Shown in pieces: positions 19,089 to 25,415 of a stretch of 32,825 bases of DNA. Position 1 is the stretch's first letter. Each line of letters starts with the position of its first letter. The stretch is from Myxococcales bacterium. GTDB lineage: Bacteria; Myxococcota; Myxococcia; Myxococcales; Myxococcaceae. Location: NCBI GenBank assembly GCA_030681895.1, contig JAUXRI010000157.1:1-32825 (forward strand), written 5' to 3'. Position numbers and translations under genes: made by a program. Under the pieces are notes generated by a model, which saw nothing but the letters and a program-made list of their open reading frames with translations, ran no database searches and was not told the origin of the DNA.

Positions 19089-19784
19089 ATGTCGGACGAC
19101 GTCGAGAAGCAACGGCGCATCGTCGACGCGCGGCTGAAGCTGCGCGAGCGGCATCTGGCGAAGATTCAGAGTTCAGCGTCGATGAGTGACCCTCGGCCGA
19201 TGGGCAGCGGCGCGGCGAATCGTCACGGCATGCCGAAGGTGCCTCCCGGCCAGCACGTGACGAAGTCGTGGCCGGTGCTCGACCTCGGCGTGAAGCCGAG
19301 CATCTCGACGGCGCAGTGGTCGCTCACGGTCGATGGTGCGGTCGAAGCGCCGGTGCGGCTCGACTGGGCAGCCTTCATGGCGCTGCCGCAGGTCGAAGAC
19401 GTCTCTGACTTCCACTGCGTGACGACGTGGAGCCTGATGGACTCGAAGTGGAAGGGCGTGTCGGCCGCGACGGTGATCGCGCTGGCCCGGCCGCGGGAGT
19501 CGGCGCAGTACGCGCTGCTCCACGCCTCCGACGAGTACACGACCAACCTGGAGCTGTTCGAGCTGCTCAAGGACGACGTGCTCCTCGTGCACACGTGGAA
19601 CGATCAGCCGTTGCCGCGAGATCACGGCGGCCCGGTGCGCCTCATCACGCCGCAGCTCTACGCGTGGAAGGGCCCGAAGTGGATCAGCCGCATCGAGCTG
19701 CTCGAGAAGAACCAGCGAGGCTTCTGGGAGGACCGTGGGTACTCCGACACGGCCCATCCCTGGAGAGACGATCGCTACAGTTAG
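19089..19784 (+). CDS. Sulfite-oxidase-like molybdopterin oxidoreductase
   Basis: Encodes 231 residues of the oxidoreductase molybdopterin-binding domain. The molybdenum ligand is Cys110 in DFHCVTTWS. Other family features are WSLTVDGAV before it and PLPRDHGGPVRLITPQLYAWKG after it. There is no twin-arginine signal and no dimerisation domain, so this is the short cytoplasmic type. The substrate is unknown; sulfite or methionine sulfoxide are the reactions of related enzymes. It starts 2 bp after the glutaredoxin stop. Its stop overlaps the convergent small gene by 4 bp. Confidence 0.88.
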   Translation: MSDDVEKQRRIVDARLKLRERHLAKIQSSASMSDPRPMGSGAANRHGMPKVPPGQHVTKSWPVLDLGVKPSISTAQWSLTVDGAVEAPVRLDWAAFMALPQVEDVSDFHCVTTWSLMDSKWKGVSAATVIALARPRESAQYALLHASDEYTTNLELFELLKDDVLLVHTWNDQPLPRDHGGPVRLITPQLYAWKGPKWISRIELLEKNQRGFWEDRGYSDTAHPWRDDRYS

Positions 19785-20077
19785 CGGAACTGCCGGTCGT
19801 GCTTCTGCACGGCGATGCGGCGGCTGAGCTGGTTCTGCTTCGCCTGAATGCGCGACGCTTCACAGGCCGTCATGCCGCCGCCGTCGATGCGATCGCGAAC
19901 GATGTGACGCTCGATGCGGTTCTGCTGCGCCTGCAGACGAACGGTCTCACGCCCGTTGAGCTGGCCCGAGCGCACGCCCTGGTTGATGCGCGCCTGCTCC
20001 GAGGCCGAACGCACACCCACGGGAGCCGCAAACACCGAAGCCGAAACCAGCACCACCATCGCGACCAGCGTCTTCAT
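19781..20077 (-). CDS. Small secreted protein with two internal repeats
   Basis: Encodes 98 residues. A signal peptide (MKTLVAMVVLVSASVFA) probably ends near residue 17-18. The mature part has two related 20-residue units about 30 residues apart. One starts at Leu40 (LNGRETVRLQAQQNRI) and the other at Met69 (MTACEASRIQAKQNQL), sharing 8 of 20 positions. Similar small exported proteins with an R-I-x-Q-G-v-x-S-G pattern and repeat occur in several proteobacteria, with no known function. The start is firm: AAGGAG lies 7-12 nt before the ATG. A longer open frame on this strand reaching 21223 is antisense to the next gene and was discarded. Confidence 0.8.
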   Translation of the reverse strand: MKTLVAMVVLVSASVFAAPVGVRSASEQARINQGVRSGQLNGRETVRLQAQQNRIERHIVRDRIDGGGMTACEASRIQAKQNQLSRRIAVQKHDRQFR

Positions 20078-20096
20078 TGTCGTTCTCCTTCGAACA

Positions 20097-20119
20097 GCGG
20101 GTTCGATGAAGAAACCCGC
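20097..20119 (-). other. Hairpin in the presumed 5' leader of the small secreted protein gene
   Basis: GCGGGTT (20097-20103) and AACCCGC (20113-20119) are perfect 7-bp inverted repeats with a 9-nt loop, just upstream of the ribosome-binding site of the minus-strand gene starting at 20077. It may affect mRNA stability or ribosome access. The remaining 105 bp to the divergent gene at 20225 show no convincing promoter. Confidence 0.35.
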
Positions 20120-20224
20120 CTCACGGGGAAAGGTTGCGGACGCGGCAAGTGCCGGAACCAACGGGGCATTCCAGGCGCTGAAACGGGTTGCCGAATCAAC
20201 CGAAGCTGGGATTGTGAGTGAACC

Positions 20225-21469
20225 GTGGACCCTGTGACGCCTGCCGAGCCGACGTCTCCCGCTGAGCCCGAGGGCACTGGTCCCTGGGCGCGCTTCAAGG
20301 CCTTCAAAGAGAAGAACCACATCGCGTTCGAGGTCGCGTTCTTCTTCGCCGGCTTCCTGTTCGACGTGGTGCTGCTCCACCGCATCGACTCGACGCCGCT
20401 GTTGATTCACCAGGGCGTGTACCTGGTGCTGTCGTCGCTGCTGATCTTCATCGACCACCGGCTGCACGTGGCGGGCAAGGAACCCGAAGGCCTGCTCGGC
20501 CGCATCGCGAGCTTCCGGCTGTGGGTGATGCACTTCTTCCTCGGCACGCTGCTCAACGCCTTCATGGTGTTCTACTTCCGCGCGTCGAGCGGCCTGTTGT
20601 CGTTCATCTTCCTGCTCGCGCTCGCGGGGCTGATCGTCGCCAACGAGCTGCCACGGTTCCGGCAGCAGGGGCCGATCGTGCGCGTGGCGATGCTCTCGTT
20701 CGCGACGACGTCGTTCCTCGCGTACCTCTTGCCGGTGGTCGTGGGGCGGCTGGCGCCGTGGCAGTACTACCTCTCGATCGTGATCGGCTCGGCCGTCACC
20801 TTCGGACTGTGGAAGGTCTTCACGCGCTTCAACCCCGACCCGAACTGGACGTTCAGGCGCGCCGTCGCTCCCGGCCTCGTCGTGCAGGCGGCGCTGTTCG
20901 TCTTCTATGTCTTCGGCGCGATTCCTCCGGTGCCGCTCTCGCTCAAGCACATCGACGTCTACGCCGGCATCGCGCCCGAGAAGACAGAGAAGGGCATTCA
21001 CTATGGGTTGTCGTACCAGCCCGCGCCGGCGTGGCAGTTCTGGCGAACGCGCGCCTCGGAGTACGTCGCCGCGCCGACGGGCGTCTGCCTCAAGCGCAAG
21101 GAGCGCTACGCGCCGACCGAGATTCCCTGTGAGAACGACGACCCGTGCAAGCCGATGGGGAACCTCTGCTCGGCGAAGAAGGCGTGGGTCTTCGTGCGCG
21201 TCTTCGCGCCGGCGCGGTTCCACGACACCGTGAAGTTCGCCTGGGAGATGGATGACCCGAAGAAGGGCTGGACCGATCGCGGCGCTCCGTATCCGGCGGC
21301 CCTGAGCGGTGGCAACGAAGAGGGCTTTCGAACGTTCGCGTACACGTCGATCAGCGAGGCGACCTCGTACCGGGTGCGGGTGCTGACCGATGACGATCGC
21401 GAGATCGGCCGGCTCACCTTCGAGGCGCGGGTGGGCGAGCAGCCGGCGCCCGAGCTCGAGACCGACTGA
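20225..21469 (+). CDS. Polytopic membrane protein with DUF2914-type C-terminal domain
   Basis: Encodes 414 residues. The N-terminus is Pro/Glu-rich and cytoplasmic. About seven hydrophobic helices lie between residues 34 and 233 (for example FFAGFLFDVVLL, YLVLSSLLIFI, FIFLLALAGLIV). A soluble domain follows. Residues about 320-408 (KKAWVFVRVFAPARF, then EEGFRTFAYTS and DREIGRLTFEARV) match the DUF2914 pattern of an aromatic strand, a G-x-R-T-x-S-like turn and a final G-R-L-x-F strand. Function unknown. The start is a GTG at 20225, with a second GTG at 20234 and no strong ribosome-binding site for either. The stop overlaps the next ATG by one base. Confidence 0.78.
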   Translation: MDPVTPAEPTSPAEPEGTGPWARFKAFKEKNHIAFEVAFFFAGFLFDVVLLHRIDSTPLLIHQGVYLVLSSLLIFIDHRLHVAGKEPEGLLGRIASFRLWVMHFFLGTLLNAFMVFYFRASSGLLSFIFLLALAGLIVANELPRFRQQGPIVRVAMLSFATTSFLAYLLPVVVGRLAPWQYYLSIVIGSAVTFGLWKVFTRFNPDPNWTFRRAVAPGLVVQAALFVFYVFGAIPPVPLSLKHIDVYAGIAPEKTEKGIHYGLSYQPAPAWQFWRTRASEYVAAPTGVCLKRKERYAPTEIPCENDDPCKPMGNLCSAKKAWVFVRVFAPARFHDTVKFAWEMDDPKKGWTDRGAPYPAALSGGNEEGFRTFAYTSISEATSYRVRVLTDDDREIGRLTFEARVGEQPAPELETD

Positions 21470-22707
21470 TGCACCGGTCCGCGTGGCTGCTCCTGTGGCT
21501 CACGGCCTGTCATCCGCGGGTCGAGGCACCGGCGGAGACGAGAGACGAGTCCACGTGTCTCGAGGCGATGATTCGGGTCGTGAACGATCGGGTCGACGCT
21601 GGGACGTTGATCGTGGACGTGAGCGAGACATGGGCCTGCGCGAGGGGCGACGAGCGCATCGTTCGCCTGGCGACGGTTCCGCTCGTGGAGCAGCCGCGTT
21701 GCCCAGCCGGCCAGGTCGCCCTCGAAGCGGGGCCGGAGCGAGTCGTGCTACCCGACTTCGTCGCGACCCTCGACCGGGGCCATGTGCTCCAGGTGACTGA
21801 GGCGCTGCGCGAGTTCACAGAGAGAGACCGGGGCCAGTTCGGGCGCGCCTTCGTCGTGAGCTGCGCGCCAGGCGCCGCGCGGTGGTTCTTCCTTCGCACG
21901 ATGCCCACTCCAGTCGTGCAGACCTTCGAGGCGCGTGAGGCGGTGGCGACGAGGCAGCCTTCGCCGACACTCCAGCTCGAGCGGGAAGAAGCTGTTCCTG
22001 ATGACGGTGACGAGCGACCTGCTCGACGGCGTGATGGCGGAGTCCCCGACGTGGACGAACGACTTCAACTCCGTCGCGGCAGCTGCACCGAATCACTCGA
22101 GGTCGGCGCGAGCGTCTGGCGAGGTCGCACGCTCAGCACCGGTCTCATGCCCGGCCCTTCCTTTATGACTGTCTTCACGCTTGGCCGGACGAAGAGCCGG
22201 GGCGCGCTCGTGGTGCAGGAGTTCAAGGCCGGGCGGCCGGGTCCGCCCGACGACGCGCAGCCTTCCGGCGAGTGGGAGTGCGTCAGCTCGTCGACGTCGC
22301 AGGGCACGATCGAAGGTGGCAGCACGTTCGTGTTTCGCCTTGGGGAGCGGGTGCTTCGCTGTACGCCAACCGTCGTGAACGTCGCCGATGCGACCTCGCG
22401 GCGAGTGCGCGTGCCGTCGAAGGAAGAAGGGTGCAACGCGTCTCGTTGGGCGCCTGCGACGCGCCGCGAGCTGAAGGTGCTCTCGTGTGTCGACCCGGCC
22501 GATGCCCAGGCAGGTACTGGACGTCCGATCCTCCTGAGCACGCTGCCGGGCGTCGAACACGTCACCTCCGACAACGACGACTGCGGCGACCCGAAGACGG
22601 CCCTGCGGAGGATTCCGGCCGATGGTGGCGTGGCTCCGGCGATGCGAATCAGCGAGCAGCCGGCCGACTCGGTGCCGGCTGATATGCGCCGACCACGAAC
22701 GCCGTAG
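21469..22707 (+). CDS. Putative lipoprotein, unknown, with a probable compensated frameshift
   Basis: Encodes 412 residues as read. The signal MHRSAWLLLWLTAC ends in a good lipobox (LTAC, Cys14). The rest has scattered cysteines and no recognised domain. Codons before about 21960 and after about 22080 have the G/C-ending bias expected here. Between 21980 and 22078 only 14 of 33 codons end in G or C, while in the +1 frame all 33 do. That frame encodes a more natural sequence (GKKLFLMTVTSDLLDG). So the annotated product is probably wrong over about 35 residues because of two opposite indels, natural or from sequencing. The ATG overlaps the stop of the DUF2914 gene. Confidence 0.65.
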   Translation: MHRSAWLLLWLTACHPRVEAPAETRDESTCLEAMIRVVNDRVDAGTLIVDVSETWACARGDERIVRLATVPLVEQPRCPAGQVALEAGPERVVLPDFVATLDRGHVLQVTEALREFTERDRGQFGRAFVVSCAPGAARWFFLRTMPTPVVQTFEAREAVATRQPSPTLQLEREEAVPDDGDERPARRRDGGVPDVDERLQLRRGSCTESLEVGASVWRGRTLSTGLMPGPSFMTVFTLGRTKSRGALVVQEFKAGRPGPPDDAQPSGEWECVSSSTSQGTIEGGSTFVFRLGERVLRCTPTVVNVADATSRRVRVPSKEEGCNASRWAPATRRELKVLSCVDPADAQAGTGRPILLSTLPGVEHVTSDNDDCGDPKTALRRIPADGGVAPAMRISEQPADSVPADMRRPRTP

Positions 22708-22710
22708 CGA

Positions 22711-23211
22711 CTACTCGTCGATGTCCTCGAAGGCTCCGTCCACGACGCGCTGCCAGCGATCATCGTCGTCGACGAGCACGCCGTCGCCTTTCTGCGCGAG
22801 GTACCGGGCCAGCTCGAAGGCGAGCACGATGCCCATGGATTCGAGCTGCGAGAAGCCGAGCTCGAGGCCAACGATCTCTTTCGTCTCTGCGAGGCGAGCG
22901 TGCAGTGACACCGGCGGCGCTCGCACTTCGTGCATCTCGTGAAGCTCCTCAGCGACCCGGTCTGCCGAGCTCCAGACGTGCATGACGACGGGCCTCGCTT
23001 CTCCGTAGCTGAGCTCGAGGTCCTTCGAGATCGCGAGCGCGCGGAGCGCCGGCTTCACGAGTGCTTCGTCGACGTCGTAGCCCTCGGCGAGCGTGAGGTA
23101 GTCGTCACCTGCGCCGGCCTCGGGATCTCGCCCGGTGATTCCGGCCGTGAGCTGTTCCGGCGTGAGTCCCGAGATCGGCTTGCGGCAGTAGACCGTCAGC
23201 CACCACGCCAT
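22711..23211 (-). CDS. Conserved-looking protein of unknown function
   Basis: Encodes 166 residues. It starts MAWWLTVYCRKPISGLTPEQL, has a GDDYLTLAEGYDVDEAL region, and ends very acidic (VDDDDRW, FEDIDE). It has no signal peptide or membrane helix, so it is probably cytoplasmic. I do not recognise a named family. It begins 1 bp after the aminopeptidase stop on the same strand, so it is the last gene of that operon. Its stop is 3 bp from the convergent lipoprotein stop. Confidence 0.7.
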   Translation of the reverse strand: MAWWLTVYCRKPISGLTPEQLTAGITGRDPEAGAGDDYLTLAEGYDVDEALVKPALRALAISKDLELSYGEARPVVMHVWSSADRVAEELHEMHEVRAPPVSLHARLAETKEIVGLELGFSQLESMGIVLAFELARYLAQKGDGVLVDDDDRWQRVVDGAFEDIDE

Positions 23212-23212
23212 C

Positions 23213-24655
23213 TCAGCGCGCCTTCTTCCACACCGATTTCATCCACGCCTCCACGGCGCTCGCTTCACTGGGGATCGAAGCCGACAGGTTCTTCATGCCC
23301 TTCTCGGTGACGAGCACGTCGTCTTCGATGCGTACGCCGATGCCGCGGTACTTCGCCGGCACAGTGAGATCGTCGAGCTGGAAGTAGAGGCCGGGCTCGA
23401 CGGTGAGCACCATGCCTGGCTGGAGCTTGCCGTAGCGGTACACCTCTTCGCGCGCCTTCGCGCAGTCGTGCACGTCGAGGCCCAGCATGTGGCTCACGTT
23501 GTGGAGCGAGTAGCGCTTGAAGAAGAGGTGCTCGGGTTTGAGCGCCTCGTCGACCGGCATGGGCAGAATGCCGAGATCAAACAGCCCCTGCGCGAGCACC
23601 TTCGAGGCCGCGACGTTGGGCGCCATGAAGTCGTTGCCGGGCTTCACCGCGCGAAGGCCAGCCTGCTGCGCGTGCCACACGAGCTCGTAGATGGCGCGCT
23701 GCTCTCTCGAGAAGCGCCCGGAGATCGGCAGCGTGCGGGTGATGTCGGCCGTGTACAGGGCGTGGCCTTCGACGCCGGCGTCCACCAGGATCAGGTCCTT
23801 CTTCTTCAGGGCGCCGTGGTTCCTCGTCCAGTGGAGGATGCACGCGTTCGCGCCGCTGGCGGCGATGGTGCCGTAGCCGACGTCCTGGCCCTCGATGCGC
23901 GCGCGCAGGTTGAACGTGCCCTCGACGTCGCGTTCGCTCTTCGCCTTCGGCAGCGCGCGGATGATGTCTTCGAAGCCACGCTGGGTGGCGTCGATGACCT
24001 TCTTGAGTTCGCGAATCTCGAGTGGATCCTTCAGCAAGCGCTGCTCCGAGAGGGCGGTGGCGAGCTCGTCGTCGGGTTTGCCCTCGTCACGCTTTGGAAT
24101 CGCGCCGTCGACGCCCGCCGAGTACCCGCGGAGCACGCGCGCGATCGGGTGCTGCTCGAAGAAGCTCTTCAGCTCGCCGAGCGCGTGCGCGAAGTCGACG
24201 CCGAAGTGCGCGCGGCTCTGCTCGACACCGAGGCGCGCCCCGACCCACAGCTCGCCTTTCTTGCGGTCCGTGTAGAACGTCTCGCTCGCGCGCCCCGGGT
24301 TCGGCTCGACGAAGAGGTGGCTGTCGTGACCGGCACCTCCGGAGCGCGGCGTCAGCACCAGCACGCAGTCAGCCTCGGTGTTGCCGGTCAGGTAGAAGAA
24401 ATCGGAGCCCGGACGGAAGCGGTAGAACGTGTCGTTTGCGCGGATCTTCTCGTGGCCCGTTGGGACGACGAGGACCTCACCGGGGAAGCGCTGAGACAGC
24501 GCGTCGCGCCGACGAGCGTGGAACTGAGCCGCCGAGACCGGCTTCGGGAGCGGCTTCGCCTGCGGTTTCCACTGCGTCATCATGAAGCGCACGAGCGCTT
24601 CGGGGTTGTTCGGATCCTTCGGCTTCTCGGCGGGCTTCTCGTTCTGGAAGGTCAT
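23213..24655 (-). CDS. pepP: Xaa-Pro aminopeptidase (aminopeptidase P, M24B)
   Basis: Encodes 480 residues. It removes N-terminal residues that precede proline, using two metal ions. The N-terminal domain has the expected RPGSDFFYLTG (81-91). The pita-bread catalytic domain has ligands Asp292 (VDAGVEG), Asp304 (TADITR), His389 (HNVSHMLG), Glu420 (TVEPGLYF) and Glu444 (RIEDDVLV). An extra N-terminal stretch of about 40 residues (EKPAEKPKDPNNPEA) precedes the usual start of the family, without a signal peptide. It sits between rsmE (24 bp upstream) and the small unknown gene. Confidence 0.95.
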   Translation of the reverse strand: MTFQNEKPAEKPKDPNNPEALVRFMMTQWKPQAKPLPKPVSAAQFHARRRDALSQRFPGEVLVVPTGHEKIRANDTFYRFRPGSDFFYLTGNTEADCVLVLTPRSGGAGHDSHLFVEPNPGRASETFYTDRKKGELWVGARLGVEQSRAHFGVDFAHALGELKSFFEQHPIARVLRGYSAGVDGAIPKRDEGKPDDELATALSEQRLLKDPLEIRELKKVIDATQRGFEDIIRALPKAKSERDVEGTFNLRARIEGQDVGYGTIAASGANACILHWTRNHGALKKKDLILVDAGVEGHALYTADITRTLPISGRFSREQRAIYELVWHAQQAGLRAVKPGNDFMAPNVAASKVLAQGLFDLGILPMPVDEALKPEHLFFKRYSLHNVSHMLGLDVHDCAKAREEVYRYGKLQPGMVLTVEPGLYFQLDDLTVPAKYRGIGVRIEDDVLVTEKGMKNLSASIPSEASAVEAWMKSVWKKAR

Positions 24656-24679
24656 GACGGCCTGCCGTTATGCCACTCC

Positions 24680-25414
24680 TCACGGGAGCAGGGTGAGGGC
24701 AGGGCGCAGCGCGGCGATGACGGCGGGCACCGCGACCTCTCCACGGAGCACCCGATCGCCGAGAGAGATTGGCGCGAAGCCGTGGCGCGCGAGCAGGTCG
24801 ACCTCGTAGGGCACCCAGCCTCCGTCAGGCCCGATAGCGATGACGAGGCGGCGATCGGTGGGCATCGCGCGCGCGACCTCGACGGCGACCGGGTGGGGCA
24901 CGAAGCGGAGCGCGTCGGCCGGCGCCCACGTGTCGAGCTCGTCTTCGATGAAGGGCTTGAAGCGCTCGCGGAGTTCGATGCGCGGCGGCACCGTATCTTT
25001 GGCCTGCTCCAGGCCGAGATCGATCAGCGCGTCGAGCGCCTCGGCCGTCAGCACCTTCGCGTCGAAGTAGCTCTTCTCGACCCGCGCGGCGTTGATGAGC
25101 ACGACCCGATCGACGCCGAGCGAGGCGATCGCGGGGATGACGCGCTTGAGCGCCTTGGGCCGGGGAATCGCGAGGATGAGATCGATGCCGGGGCGCGCGG
25201 GCGGCTCGTCGGTGAGCGTGACGCGAAGGGTGAGGCTGTCAGGCGTCTGCTCCAGGACCGTTCCTGTGCCGAGCCGGCCACCGCGCACGCCGACGCGCAC
25301 CGAGTCGCCGGGGTTGACGCGCAGGACTTCACGCGCGTGCACGAGGCGGCGATCGCGCAAGGTGACGAGCGAATCGGCGCCGAGCTCGCCGGGGGTGAGG
25401 AGCAGCAGGTTCAC
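24680..25414 (-). CDS. rsmE: 16S rRNA m3U1498 methyltransferase
   Basis: Encodes 244 residues, the family length. RsmE methylates N3 of U1498 in 16S rRNA using S-adenosylmethionine. The SPOUT-fold knot motifs are IGPDGGW at 194-200 and LGDRVLRGEVA at 218-228; many members have RxETA where this has RGEVA. An N-terminal PUA-like region includes HAREVLRVNPGD. The start is a GTG at 25414, giving the typical MNLLLL. It begins 1 bp after the stop of the large lipoprotein gene, an odd partner for a ribosome enzyme. Confidence 0.93.
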   Translation of the reverse strand: MNLLLLTPGELGADSLVTLRDRRLVHAREVLRVNPGDSVRVGVRGGRLGTGTVLEQTPDSLTLRVTLTDEPPARPGIDLILAIPRPKALKRVIPAIASLGVDRVVLINAARVEKSYFDAKVLTAEALDALIDLGLEQAKDTVPPRIELRERFKPFIEDELDTWAPADALRFVPHPVAVEVARAMPTDRRLVIAIGPDGGWVPYEVDLLARHGFAPISLGDRVLRGEVAVPAVIAALRPALTLLP

Positions 25415-25415
25415 G

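Noticed and set aside
20078..21223. Upstream extension of the minus-strand 98-residue gene to 480 codons
   Set aside because: The extension is antisense to the DUF2914 gene, and the ATG at 20077 has both a strong ribosome-binding site and a signal peptide.
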